Source: Hydractinia symbiolongicarpus | Taxonomy: Eukaryota > Cnidaria > Hydrozoa > Anthoathecata > Hydractiniidae | Direction of reading: 5' to 3' | Assembly: GCF_029227915.1 (NCBI RefSeq) | Contig: NC_079876.1 | Span: forward strand, 21,950,001 to 22,014,000 | DNA length: 64,000 nucleotides | Shown: in pieces, positions 1 through 11,924 of the stretch | Layout of the letters: every line of letters begins with the position of its first letter | How positions within the stretch are numbered: position 1 is the first letter of the stretch | Program-made: the position numbers and the translations under genes | Notes under the pieces: generated by a model | Seen by the model: the letters and a program-made list of their open reading frames with translations, nothing else | Databases searched by the model: none | What the model was told of the DNA's origin: nothing

Positions 1-1284
1 ACATAGCGCCATGGTCTTACAACACAGTAATATACGTGTAGAGGCCTCTAAGGGCCGTTATATGACCTTTTACCACCTAATAAAAGCCTTACACGTAAAT
101 CACGTGGTTCCACGTACTTCTGCAGGTTAAAATCGATGTATTCCTCCTACACTCAATGGACTACGACGTCTCAAGTCCTTTTCCATCGTCCCATGATCTT
201 ACAACGCAGTGAACTACGTGTAGAGGCCTCTAAAGATTGTTATATGGCCTGTTACCGCCTAATAAAGGCTTTACACGTAATTCACGTCGTTCCAGGTGTC
301 TGCGCAGGTTACCATCGGTCTATTCCTACCAGTCTCAATGGACTACGACGTCTGAACCCATTTTCAATAGCGCCATAGTCTTACAACACAGTAAAATACG
401 TGTAGAGGCCGCTGAAGATTGTTTTATGGTCTGTTGCCGCCTAATAAAGGCTTTACACGTAATTCACGTGGTTCGACGTGTCTGCGCAGGTTACCATTGG
501 TCTATTCCTTCCACTCTCAATGAACTACGATGTCTCATGACGCTTTCGATCGCGCCATGGTCTTACAGCACAGTGAACTACGTGTAAAGGCCTCTAAGGG
601 CAGTTATATGACCTTTTACCACCTAATAAAAGCCTCACACGTAATACGTGTTGCTCCATGTGTTAGCCCAGGTAAACATCGGTCTATTCCCTTCTACACT
701 CACTGGACTACGACGTCTGAACTCATTTCCCATCGCGCCAATGTCTTACAACGCAGTGGACTACGTGTAGAGGCCTCTAAGGATTGTAATATGACCTTTT
801 ACCACCTAATAAAAGCCTTACACGTAAATCACGTGGTTCCACGTACTTCCGCAGGTTAACATCGATGTATTCCTCCTACACTCAATGGACTACGACGTCT
901 CAAGTCCTTTTCCATCGTCCCAAGATCTTACAACGCAGTGAACTACGTGTAGAGGCCTCTAAAGATTGTTATATGGCCTGTTACCGCCTAATAAAGGCTT
1001 TACACGTAATTCACGTCGTTCCACGTGTCTGCGCAGGTTACCATCGGTCTATTCCTACCAGTCTCAATGGACTACGACGTCTGAACCCATTTTCCATAAC
1101 GCCATAGTCTTATAACACAGTAAAATACGTGTAGAGGCCTCTAAAGACTGTTATATGGCCCTTTCCCACCTAACAAAGGTCCTACACGTAAATCAAGTGG
1201 TTCCACGAGCCTGCGCAGGTTACCATCGGTCTATTCCTTCCACTCTCAATGGGCTACGACGTCTCAAGTTGTTTTCCATCACGC
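1..1284 (+). repeat. array section with 729-bp (4-monomer) duplication
   Basis: Unit starts are 10, 192, 374, 556, 739, 921 and 1103; bases 1-9 are the end of a cut-off unit. The unit 556-738 is 183 bp because of one extra C in the pyrimidine stretch near 689. The segment from about 60 to 380 matches about 789 to 1,109 at an offset of 729 bp (4 x 182 + 1), with the copies diverging after the units starting at 374 and 1103. The variant GCAGGTTAACATCGATGTATTCC marks both copies. No gene is present. Confidence 0.85.
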
Positions 1285-1448
1285 CATGGTCTCACAACAC
1301 AGTGAACTACCTGTAGAGGCCTCTAAGGCCTGTTATATGACATTTTACCACCTAATAAAAGCCTTACACGTAAAACATGTGGTTCCATGTGTTAGCCCAG
1401 GTAAACATCGGTCTATTCCTTCTACACTCACTGGACTACGACATTTCA

Positions 1449-1630
1449 AGTCATCTTCCAACGCAGTGAAATACGTGTAAAGGCCTCTAAGGACTGTTAT
1501 ACGGCATTTTGCCGCCTAATAAAGGCCTCACACCTAAAACACGTGGTTCGACGTGTCTGCGCAGGTTACCATCGGTCTATTCCTTCCACTCTCAATGGAC
1601 TACGAGGTCTCAAGTCGCTTTCCAACGCGC
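1449..1630 (+). repeat. 18-bp-deleted monomer boundary, subtype with 15 copies
   Basis: At 1460/1461 the 18 bp that normally span the unit boundary (TCGCGCCATGGTCTTACA) are missing. The same joint is at 2887, 3950, 4296, 4824, 8451, 9878, 14720, 15248, 18308, 18836, 25253, 28489, 38552 and 43437. All are followed by AGTGAAATACG or a close variant. AACGC lies at both ends of the lost interval in related intact monomers, so slippage between short direct repeats is a plausible origin. Four right-hand copies read TCTTACAACG where the others read TCTTCCAACG or close variants. Confidence 0.88.
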
Positions 1631-1994
1631 GATGGTCTTACAACATATTTAACTACGTGTAGAGGCCTCTAAAGACTGTTATATGGCCCTTTGCCAACTA
1701 ACAAAGGCCCTACACGTAAATCACGTGGTTCCACGTGCCTGCGCAGGTTAGCATCGGTCTATTCCTTCTACACTTACTGGACTACGTCGTTTCAAGTCGT
1801 TTTCCATCGCGCCATGGTCTTATAACACTGTAAACTACGTGTAGAGGTCTCTAAAGACTGTTAGATGGCCTTTTGACGTCTAGTAAAGGCTTTACACGTA
1901 AATCACGTGGCTCCCCGTGCCTGCGCAGTTCATCATCAGTACAGTCCTTCCGCCATAAATGGACTAAAACGTCTCAAGTTGTTTTCCATTCCGC

Positions 1995-2165
1995 CATTGT
2001 TTACAACACAGTCAACTACGTGTACGGGCCTCTAAGAGCTGTTATATGGCCTTTTACCGCCTATTAAATTCCTTACAAGTAAATCACCTACCTGCGCAGT
2101 TTACCATCGGTGTATTCCTTCCACTCTCAATGGAGTAAGACGTCTCAAGACGCTTTCCATCGCGC
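1995..2165 (+). repeat. 171-bp monomer subtype (seven copies)
   Basis: One base is lost near the unit start (CATTGTTTAC) and ten bases are lost in the dyad region, where AAATCACCTACCTGCGCAG stands for the usual double-CACGTG sequence. Copies begin at 1995, 3422, 8986, 10413, 14010, 17598 and 19371, all inside the left third of the window. The unit has no CACGTG box. The shared double deletion shows a single origin followed by spread. Confidence 0.88.
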
Positions 2166-2711
2166 CATGGTCTTACAGCACAGTGAACTACGTGTAGAGG
2201 CCTCTAAGGGCTGCCATATGACCTTTTACCACATAATAAAGGCTTTACACGTAATTCACGTGGTTCAACGTGTCTACGCAGGTTACCATCGGTCTATTCC
2301 TTCCACTCTCAATGGGCTACGACGTCTCAAGTTGTTTTCCATCACGCCATGGTCTCACAACACAGTGAACTACGTGTAGAGGCCTCTAAAGATTGTTATA
2401 TGGCCTGTTGCCGCCTAATAAAGGCTTTACACGTAATTCACGTGGTTCGACGTGTCTGCGCAGGTTACCATCGGTCTATTCCTTCCACTCTCAATGGACT
2501 ACGACGTCTCAAGTCGATTTCCAACGCGCCATGGTCTTACAACATAGTGAACTACGTGTAGAGGCCTCTAAAGACTGTTATATGGCCCTTTCCCACCTAA
2601 CAAAGGTCCTACACGTAAATCACGTGGTTCCACGAGCCTGCGCAGGTTACCATCGGTCTATTCCTTCCACTCTCAATGGGCTACGACGTCTCAAGTTGTT
2701 TTCCATCACGC

Positions 2712-3954
2712 CGTGGTCTCACAACACAGTGAACTACCTGTAGAGGCCTCTAAGGCCTGTTATATGACCTTTTACCACCTAATAAAAGCCTTACACGTAA
2801 AACATGTGGTTCCATGTGTTAGCCCAGGTAAACATCGGTCTATTCCTTCTACACTCACTGGACTACGACGTTTCAAGTCGTCTTCCAACGCAGTGAAATA
2901 CGAGTAAAGGCCTCTAAGGACTGTTATATGGCCTTTTGCCGCCTAATTAAGGCCTCACACCTAAAACACGTGGTTCGACGTGTCTGCGCAGGTTACCATC
3001 GGTCTATTCCTTCCACTCTCAATGGACTACGAGGTCTCAAGTCGCTTTCCAACGGGCGATGGTCTTACAACATAGTGAACTACGTGTAGAGGCCTCTAAA
3101 GACTGTTATATGGCCCTTTGCCAACTAACAAAGGCCCTACACGTAAATCACGTGGTTCCACGTGCCTGCGCAGGTTAGCATCGGTCTATTCCTTCTACAC
3201 TTACTAGACTACGTCGTTTCAAGTCGTTTTCCATCGCGCCATGGCCTTATAACACTGTAAACTACGTGTAGAGGTCTCTAAAGACTGTTAGATGGCCTTT
3301 TGACGTCTAGTAAAGGCTTTACACGTAAATCACGTGGCTCCCCGTGCCTGCGCAGTTCATCATCAGTACAGTCCTTCCGCCATAAATGGACTAAAACGTC
3401 TCAAGTTGTTTTCCATTCCGCCATTGTTTACAACACAGTCAACTACGTGTACGGGCCTCTAAGAGCTGTTATATGGCCTTTTACCGCCTATTAAATTCCT
3501 TACAAGTAAATCACCTACCTGCGCAGTTTACCATCGGTGTATTCCTTCCACTCTCAAGGGAGTAAGACGTCTCAAGACGCTTTCCATCGCGCCATGGTCT
3601 TACAGCACAGTGAACTACGTGTAGAGGCCTCTAAGGGCTGCCATATGACCTTTTACCACATAATAAAGGCTTTACACGTAATTCACGTGGTTCCACGTGT
3701 CTACGCAGGTTACCATCGGTCTATTCCTTCCACTCTCAATGGTCTACGACGTCTCAAGTTGTTTTCCATCACGCCATGGTCTCACAACACAGTGAACTAC
3801 GTGTAGAGGCCTCTAAAGATTGTTATATGGCCTGTTGCCGCCTAATAAAGGCTTTACACGTAATTCACGTGGTTCGACGTGTCTGCGCAGGTTACCATCG
3901 GTCTATTCCTTCCACTCTCAATGGACTACGACGTCTCAAGTCGATTTCCAACGC
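2712..3954 (+). repeat. 8-monomer higher-order unit, copy 2 (diverges at its end)
   Basis: This follows copy 1 in tandem at an offset of 1,427 bp, with unit starts at 2712, 3058, 3240, 3422 (171 bp), 3593 and 3775 and the 18-bp-deletion joint at 2887/2888. It matches copy 1 to about 3,950, where an 18-bp-deletion joint (3950/3951) replaces the unit that starts at 2530 in copy 1. Confidence 0.85.
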
Positions 3955-4994
3955 AGTGAAATACGTGTAAAGGCCTCTAAGGACTGTTATATGGCCTTTT
4001 GCCGCCTAATAAAGGCCTCACACCTAAAACACGTGGTTCGACGTGTCTGCGCAGGTTACCATCGGTCTATTCCTTCCACTCTCAATGGGCTACGACGTCT
4101 CAAGTTGTTTTCCATCACGCCATGGTCTCACAACACAGTGAACTACCTGTAGAGGCCTCTAAGGCCTGTTATATGACCTTTTACCACCTAATAAAAGCCT
4201 TACACGTAAAACATGTGGTTCCATGTGTTAGCCCAGGTAAACATCGGTCTATTCCTTCTACACTCAATGGACTACGACGTTTCAAGTCAACTTCCAACGC
4301 AGTGAAATACGTGTAAAGGCCTCTAAGGACTGTTATATGGCCTTTTGCCGCCTAATAAAGGCCTCACACCTAAAACACGTGGTTCGACGTGTCTGCACAG
4401 GTTACCATCGGTGTATTCCTACCACTCTCAATGGACTACGAGGTCTCAAGTCGCTTTCCAACGTGCGATGTTCTCACAACATAGTGAACTACGTGTAGAG
4501 GCCTCTAAAGACTGTTATATGGCCCTTTGCCAACTAACAAAGGTCCTACACGTAAATCACGTGGTTCGACGTGTCTGCGCAGGTTACCATCGGTCTATTC
4601 CTTCCACTCTCAATGGGCTACGACGTCTCAAGTTGTTTTCCATCACGCCATGGTCTCACAACACAGTGAACTACCTGTAGAGGCCTCTAAGGCCTGTTAT
4701 ATGACCTTTTACCACCTAATAAAAGCCTTACACGTAAAACATGTGGTTCCATGTGTTAGCCCAGGTAAACATCGGTCTATTCCTTCTACACTCAATGGAC
4801 TACGACGTTTCAAGTCAACTTCCAACGCAGTGAAATACGTGTAAAGGCCTCTAAGGACTGTTATATGGCCTTTTGCCGCCTAATAAAGGCCTCACACCTA
4901 AAACACGTGGTTCGACGTGTCTGCACAGGTTACCATCGGTGTATTCCTACCACTCTCAATGGACTACGACGTCTGAACTCATTTTTCATAGCGC
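3955..4994 (+). repeat. array section dense in 18-bp-deleted monomers
   Basis: Unit starts are 4121, 4467, 4649 and 4995. Deletion joints at 3950/3951, 4296/4297 and 4824/4825 fall in alternate or near-alternate monomers, so full and 164-bp units are mixed in short order. Two 346- to 528-bp sub-blocks resemble each other closely (around 4,190-4,440 and 4,718-4,968). Confidence 0.8.
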
Positions 4995-5590
4995 GATGGT
5001 CTTACAACACAGCAAAATACGTGCAGAGGCCACTGAAGATTGTTATATAGTCTGTTGCCGCCTAATAAAAGCTTTACACGTAATTCACGTGATTCGACGT
5101 GTCTGCGCAGGTTACCATCGGTCTATTCCTACCACTCTCAATGGAATACGACGTCTCAAGACGCTTTACATCGCGCCATGGTCTTACAGCACAGTGAACT
5201 ACGTGTAGAGGCCTCTAAGGGCTGTTATATCACCTTTTACCACCTAATAAAAGCCTTACACGTAAATCACGTGGTTCCACGTACTTCCGCAGGTTAACAT
5301 CGGTCTATTCCTCCTACACTCAATGGACTACGATGTCTCAAGTCCTTTTCCATCGTCCCATTATCTTACAACGCAGTGAACTACGTGTAGAGGCCTCTAA
5401 AGATTGTTATATGGCCTGCTGCCGCCTAATAAAGGCTTTACACGTAATTCACGTGGTTCGACGTGTCTACGCAGGTTACCATTGGTCTATTCCTTCCACT
5501 CCCAATGAACTAAGAAGTCTCAAGTCGTTTTCTGGCGCACCGTGGTCTTACAGCACAGTGACCTACGTGTAAAGGCATCTCAGGACTGTT
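4915..5590 (+). repeat. duplicated block, source-like copy (offset 5,771 bp)
   Basis: The block holds the unusual units with GCAAAATACGTGCAGAGG (near 5,012) and CACCGTGGTCTTACAGCAC. It recurs at 10,686-11,361 and, through the 8,958-bp duplication, again at 19,644-20,319. Confidence 0.83.
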
Positions 5591-5712
5591 ATATGGCCCT
5601 TTACCAACTAACAAACGTAAATCACGTGTTCCACGTGCCTATGCAGTTTACCATCGGTCTATTCCTTCCACTCTCAATGGGCTACGACGTCTTAAGTTGT
5701 TTTCCATCGCGC

Positions 5713-5889
5713 CATGGTCTTACAACGCAGTGAACTACGTGTAAAGGCCTCTAAGCACTGTTGGCTCTTGCCGCATAATAAAATCCTTACACCTAAAACT
5801 CGTGGTTCGACGCGTCTGTGCAGGTTACCATCGGTCTATTCCTTCCACTCTAAATGACTTACGACGTTTCAAGACGTTTTCCATCGCGC
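5713..5889 (+). repeat. 177-bp monomer subtype (four copies)
   Basis: Five bases around TATGG are lost, giving GCACTGTTGGCTCTTGCCGC. Copies begin at 5713, 12013, 15419 and 20971. The TATATGG element of the usual monomer is destroyed in this subtype. Confidence 0.85.
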
Positions 5890-6789
5890 CATGGTCTTAC
5901 AACACAGTGAACTACGTGTAGAGGCCTCTAAGGGCTGTTATATGACCTTTTGCCCCTTAATAAAATCCTTACACGTAAAACATGTGGTTCCACGTGCATG
6001 CTCAAGTTACTATCGGTCTATTCCTGCCACACTCAACGGACTACGATGTCTGAAGTCCTTTGCCATCGTGCCATGATCTTCTAACGCAGTGAAGTACGTG
6101 TAAATGCCTCTAACGACTGTTATATGGCCCTTTACCCCCTAACAAAGGCCTTGCACGTAAATCACGTGGTTCCACCTACCTACTCAGTTTACCATTGGTC
6201 TATTCCTTCCACTCCCAATGAACTAAGAAGTCTCAAGTCGTTTTCTGGCGCACCGTGGTCTTACAGCACAGTGACCTACGTGTAAAGGCATCTCAGGACT
6301 GTTATATGGCCCTTTACCAACTAACAAACGTAAATCACGTGTTCCACGTGCCTATGCAGTTTACCATCGGTCTACTCCTTCCACTCTCAATGGGCTACGA
6401 CGTCTCAAGTTGTTTTCCATCGCGCCATGGTCTTACAACACAGTGAACTACGTGTAGAGGCCTCTAAAGATTGTTATATGGCCTCTTGCCGCCTAATAAA
6501 GGCCTTACTCCTAAAACACTTGATTCGACGTGTCTTAGCAGGTTACCATCAATCTATTCCTTCTACACTCAATAGACTACGACGTTTCAAGACATTTTCC
6601 ATCGCGCCATGGCCTTACAACACTGTAAACTACGTGTAGAGCTCTCTAAAGACTGTTAGATGGCCTTTTGCTGCCTAATAAAGGCTTTACACGTAATTCA
6701 CGTGGTTCGACGTGTCTACGCAGGTTACCATTGGTCTATTCCTTCCACTCTCAATGAACTACGACGTCTCAAGACGCTTTCCATCGCGC

Positions 6790-7024
6790 CATGGTCTTAC
6801 AGCACAGTGAACTACGTGTAGAGGCCTCTAAGGGCTGCTATATGACCTTTTACCACATAATAAAAGCCTTACACGTAAATCACGTGGTTCCACGTACTTC
6901 CGCAGTTTAACATCGGTCTATTCCTCCTACACTCACTGGACTACGACGTTTCAAGTAGGTTACCATCGGTCTATTTCATCCACTCTCAATGGACTACGAC
7001 GTCTCAAGTCGATTTCCAACGCGC
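6790..7024 (+). repeat. composite 235-bp unit with 53-bp partial monomer
   Basis: At 6956/6957 the text jumps from monomer position about 166 (TTTCAAGT) to position about 115 (AGGTTACC) of a following monomer, removing about 129 bp. The related segment at 12,918-13,281 has the two monomers intact, so the 6.9-kb copy is the deleted form. Confidence 0.8.
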
Positions 7025-8120
7025 CATGGTCTTACAACATAGTGAACTACGTGTAGAGGCCTCTAAAGACTGTTATATGGCCCTTTGCCACCTAACAAAG
7101 GTCCTACACGAAAATCACGTGGTTTTACGAGCCTGTGCAGGTTACCATCGGTCTATTCCTTCCACTCTCAATGGACTACGACGTTTCAAGTCGCTTTCCA
7201 TGGCGCCATGGTTTTACAACACTGTGAACTACGTGTAAAGGCTTCTAAAGACTGTTATATGACCTTCTGACGCCTAATAAAGGGTTTACACGTAAATCAC
7301 GTGTTTCCACGTGCCTGAGCAGGTTAACATCGGTCTATTCCTTCTACACTCAATGGACTACGACGTCTGAACTTATTTTCCATAGCGCCATGGTTTTACA
7401 ACACTGTAAAATACGTGTAGAGGCCTCTAAAAATTATTACATGGCCTGTTGCCGCCTAATAAAGGCTTTACGCGTAGTTCACGTGGTTCGACGTGTATTC
7501 CTACCACTTTCAATGAACTTCGACGTCTTAAGACGCTTTACATCGCGCCATGGTTTTACAGCACAGTGAACTACGTGTAGAGGCCTCTAAGGGCTGTTAT
7601 ATGACCTTTTACCACCTAATGAAGGTTTTACACGTAAATCACGTGGTTCCACGTACTTCCGCAGGTTAGCATCGGTCTATTCCTTCTGCACTCAATAGAC
7701 TACGACGTTTCAAGACATTTTCCATCGCGCCATGGCCTTACAACACTGTAAACTACGTGTAGAGCCTTCTAAAGACTGTTAGATGCCCTTTGCCGCCTAA
7801 TAAAGGCTTTACACGTAATTCACGTGGTTCGACGTGTCTACGCATGTTACCATTGGTCTATTCCTTCCACTCTCAATGAACTACGACGTCTCAAGACGCT
7901 TTCCATTGCGCCATGGTCTTACAGCACAGTGAACTACGTGTAGAGGCCTCTAAGGGCTGCTATATGACCTTTTACCACATAATAAAGGCTTTACACGTAA
8001 TTCACGTGGTTCCACGTGTCTACGCAGGTTACCATCGGTCTATTCCTTCCACTCTCAATGGGCTACGACGTCTCAAGTTGTTTTCCATCACGCCATGGTC
8101 TCACAACACAGTGAACTACG

Positions 8121-10681
8121 TGTAGAGGCCTCTAAAGACTGTTATATGGCCCTTTCCCACCTAACAAAGGTCCTACACGTAAATCACGTGGTTCCACGAG
8201 CCTGCGCAGGTTACCATCGGTCTATTCCTTCCACTCTCAATGGGCTACGACGTCTCAAGTTGTTTTCCATCACGCCATGGTCTCACAACACAGTGAACTA
8301 CCTGTAGAAGCCTCTAAGGCCTGTTATATGACATTTTACCACCTAATAAAAGCCTTACACGTAAAACATGTGGTTCCATGTGTTAGCCCAGGTAAACATC
8401 GGTCTATTCCTTCTACACTCACTGGACTACGACATTTCAAGTCATCTTCCAACGCAATGAAATACGTGTAAAGGCCTCTAAGGACTGTTATACGGCATTT
8501 TGCCGCCTAATAAAGGCCTCACACCTAAAACACGTGGTTCGACGTGTCTGCGCAGGTTACCATCGGTCTATTCCTTCCACTCTCAATGGACTACGAGGTC
8601 TCAAGTCGCTTTCCAACGCGCGATGGTCTTACAACATAGTGAACTACGTGTAGAGGCCTCTAAAGACTGTTATATGGCTCTTTGCCAACTAACAAAGGCC
8701 CTACACGTAAATCACGTGGTTCCACGTGCCTGCGCAGGTTAGCATCGGTCTATTCCTTCTACACTTACTGGACTACGTCGTTTCAAGTCGTTTTCCATCG
8801 CGCCATGGTCTTATAACACTGTAAACTACGTGTAGAGGTCTCTAAAGACTGTTAGATGGCCTTTTGACGTCTAGTAAAGGCTTTACACGTAAATCACGTG
8901 GCTCCCCGTGCCTGCGCAGTTCATCATCAGTACAGTCCTTCCGCCATAAATGGACTAAAACGTCTCAAGTTGTTTTCCATTCCGCCATTGTTTACAACAC
9001 AGTCAACTACGTGTACGGGCCTCTAAGAGCTGTTATATGGCCTTTTACCGCCTATTAAATTCCTTACAAGTAAATCAGCTACCTGCGCAGTTTACCATCG
9101 GTGTATTCCTTCCACTCTCAATGGAGTAAGACGTCTCAAGACGCTTTCCATCGCGCCATGGTCTTACAGCACAGTGAACTACGTGTAGAGGCCTCTAAGG
9201 GCTGCCATATGACCTTTGACCACATAATAAAGGCTTTACACGTAATTCACGTGGTTCAACGTGTCTACGCAGGTTACCATCGGTCTATTCCTTCCACTCT
9301 CAATGGGCTACGACGTCTCAAGTTGTTTTCCATCACGCCATGGTCTCACAACACAGTGAACTACGTGTAGAGGCCTCTAAAGATTGTTATATGGCCTGTT
9401 GCCGCCTAATAAAGGCTTTACACGTAATTCACGTGGTTCGACGTGTCTGCGCAGGTTACCATCGGTCTATTCCTTCCACTCTCAATGGACTACGACGTCT
9501 CAAGTCGATTTCCAACGCGCCATGGTCTTACAACATAGTGAACTACGTGTAGAGGCCTCTAAAGACTGTTATATGGCCCTTTCCCACCTAACAAAGGTCC
9601 TACACGTAAATCACGTGGTTCCACGAGCCTGCGCAGGTTACCATCGGTCTATTCCTTCCACTCTCAATGGGCTACGACGTCTCAAGTTGTTTTCCATCAC
9701 GCCGTGGTCTCACAACACAGTGAACTACCTGTAGAGGCCTCTAAGGCCTGTTATATGACCTTTTACCACCTAATAAAAGCCTTACACGTAAAACATGTGG
9801 TTCCATGTGTTAGCCCAGGTAAACATCGGTCTATTTCTTCTACACTCACTGGACTACGACGTTTCAAGTCGTCTTCCAACGCAGTGAAATACGTGTAAAG
9901 GCCTCTAAGGACTGTTATATGGCCTTTTGCCGCCTAATTAAGGCCTCACACCTAAAACACGTGGTTCGACGTGTCTGCGCAGGTTACCATCGGTCTATTC
10001 CTTCCACTCTCAATGGACTACGAGGTCTCAAGTTGCTTTCCAACGTGCGATGTTCTCACAACATAGTGAACTACGTGTAGAGGCCTCTAAAGACTGTTAT
10101 ATGGCCCTTTTTCAACTAACAAAGGTCCTACACGTAAATCACGTGGTTCCACGTGCCTGCGCAGGTTAGCATCGGTCTATTCCTTCTACACTTACTGGAC
10201 TACGTCGTTTCAAGTCGTTTTCCATCGCGCCATGGTCTTATAACACTGTAAACTACGTGTAGAGGTCTCTAAAGACTGTTAGATGGCCTTTTGACGTCTA
10301 GTAAAGGCTTTACACGTAAATCACGTGGTTCCCCGTGCCTGCGCAGTTCATCATCAGTACAGTCCTTCCGTCATAAATGGACTAAAACGTCTCAAGTTGT
10401 TTTCCATTCCGCCATTGTTTACAACACAGTCAACTACGTGTACGGGCCTCTAAGAGCTGTTATATGGCCTTTTACCGCCTATTAAATTCCTTACAAGTAA
10501 ATCACCTACCTGCGCAGTTTACCATCGGTGTATTCCTTCCACTCTCAATGGAGTAAGACGTCTCAAGACGCTTTCCATCGCGCCATGGTCTTACAGCACA
10601 GTGAACTACGTGTAGAGGCCTCTAAGGGCTGCTATATGACCTTTTACCACATAATAAAGGCTTTACACGTAATTCACGTGG
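8121..10681 (+). repeat. segmental duplication, right copy (offset 6,991 bp)
   Basis: This is the partner of 1,130-3,690 and carries two successive 1,427-bp higher-order units (starting 8276 and 9703). Near 10,686 the match switches within a monomer to a different source, the segment at 4,915 onward (offset 5,771), giving a mosaic joint. Confidence 0.83.
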
Positions 10682-11492
10682 TTCCACGTGTCTGCACAGG
10701 TTACCATCGGTGTATTCCTACCACTCTCAATGGACTACGACGTCTGAACTCATTTTTCATAGCGCGATGGTCTTACAACACAGCAAAATACGTGCAGAGG
10801 CCACTGAAGATTGTTATATAGTCTGTTGCCGCCTAATAAAAGCTTTACACGTAATTCACGTGGTTCGACGTGTCTGCGCAGGTTACCATCGGTCTATTCC
10901 TACCACTCTCAATGGAATACGACGTCTCAAGACGCTTTATATCGCGCCATGGTCTTACAGCACAGTGAACTACGTGTAGAGGCCTCTAAGGGCTGTTATA
11001 TCACCTTTTACCACCTAATAAAAGCCTTACACGTAAATCACGTGGTTCCACGTACTTCCGCAGGTTAACATCGGTCTATTCCTCCTACACTCAATGGACT
11101 ACGATGTCTCAAGTCCTTTTTCATCGTCCCATTATCTTACAACGCAGTGAACTACGTGTAGAGGCCTCTAAAGATTGTTACATGGCCTGTTGCCGCCTAA
11201 TAAAGGCTTTACACGTAATTCACGTGGTTCGACGTGTCTACGCAGGTTACCATTGGTCTATTCCTTCCACTCCCAATGAACTAAGAAATCTCAAGTCGTT
11301 TTCTGGCGCACCGTGGTCTTACAGCACAGTGACCTACGTGTAAAGGCCTCTCAGGACTGTTATATGGCCCTTTACCAACTAACAAAGGCCCTACACGTAA
11401 ATCACGTGTTCCACGTGCCTATGCAGTTTACCATCGGTCTATTCCTTCCACTCTCAATGGGCTACGACGTCTTAAGTTGTTTTCCATCGCGC

Positions 11493-11650
11493 CATGGTCT
11501 TACAACGCAGGGAACTACGTGTAGATGCCTCTTAGGGCTGTTATATGACCTTTTACTACCTAATAAAAGCCTTACACGTAAAACATGTGGTTCCATGTGT
11601 TAGCTCCACTCTCAATTGACTACGAGGTCTCAAGTCGCTTTCCAACGCGC
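11493..11650 (+). repeat. 158-bp monomer with 24-bp internal loss
   Basis: TGTTAGC joins directly to the pyrimidine stretch, dropping the region that normally holds GCAGGTTACCATCGG. The partner at 20,451-20,608 has the same joint, so the deletion predates the 8,958-bp duplication. Confidence 0.82.
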
Positions 11651-11924
11651 CATGGTGTTACAACGCAGTGAAATACGTGTAAAGGCTTATAACGACTGTT
11701 ATATGGCCTTTTACCACCTAATAAAAGCCTTTCACGTAAAACATGTGTTCCACGTGCCTACGCAGTTTACCATCGGTCTATTCGTTCCACTCTCAATGGG
11801 CTACGACGTCTCAAGACGCTTTACATCACGCCATGGTCTTACAGCACAGTGAACTACGTGTAGAGGCCTCTAAGGGCTGTTATATGACCTTTACCACCTA
11901 ATGAAGGCTTTACCAGTAAATCAC

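Larger units (their letters stand above)
1285..2711 (+). repeat. 8-monomer higher-order unit, 1,427 bp, copy 1
   Basis: Eight monomers make this unit: starts at 1285, an 18-bp-deleted unit joined at 1460/1461, then 1631, 1813, 1995 (171 bp), 2166, 2348 and 2530. The length is 8 x 182 minus 18 minus 11 = 1,427 bp, so the two internal deletions explain the period exactly. Copies begin at 2712, 8276 and 9703. Confidence 0.88.
1130..3690 (+). repeat. segmental duplication, left copy (offset 6,991 bp)
   Basis: About 2.56 kb here recurs at 8,121-10,681. Matching landmarks are the 171-bp units at 1995 and 3422 against 8986 and 10413, the 18-bp-deletion joints at 1460 and 2887 against 8451 and 9878, and the rare CCGTGGTCTC unit starts at 2712 and 9703. 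Differences seen are a small number of substitutions. Confidence 0.85.
4995..8275 (+). repeat. array section with several shortened monomers
   Basis: Unit starts are 4995, 5177, 5359, 5541 (172 bp), 5713 (177 bp), 5890, 6072, 6254 (172 bp), 6426, 6608, 6790 (235-bp composite), 7025, 7207, 7389 (160 bp), 7549, 7731 (181 bp), 7912 and 8094. The units at 5541 and 6254 share a 9-base loss (GGCCCTACA region) plus a one-base loss in the CACGTG dyad and are copies of each other 713 bp apart. No gene or foreign insertion is seen. Confidence 0.85.

Noticed and set aside
2434-2465. tRNA-type B box (GGTTCGA) suggesting a SINE or tRNA origin
   Set aside because: GGTTCGACGTG matches only the first seven bases of GGTTCGANTCC, no A box lies at suitable distance, and sister monomers read GGTTCCACG.
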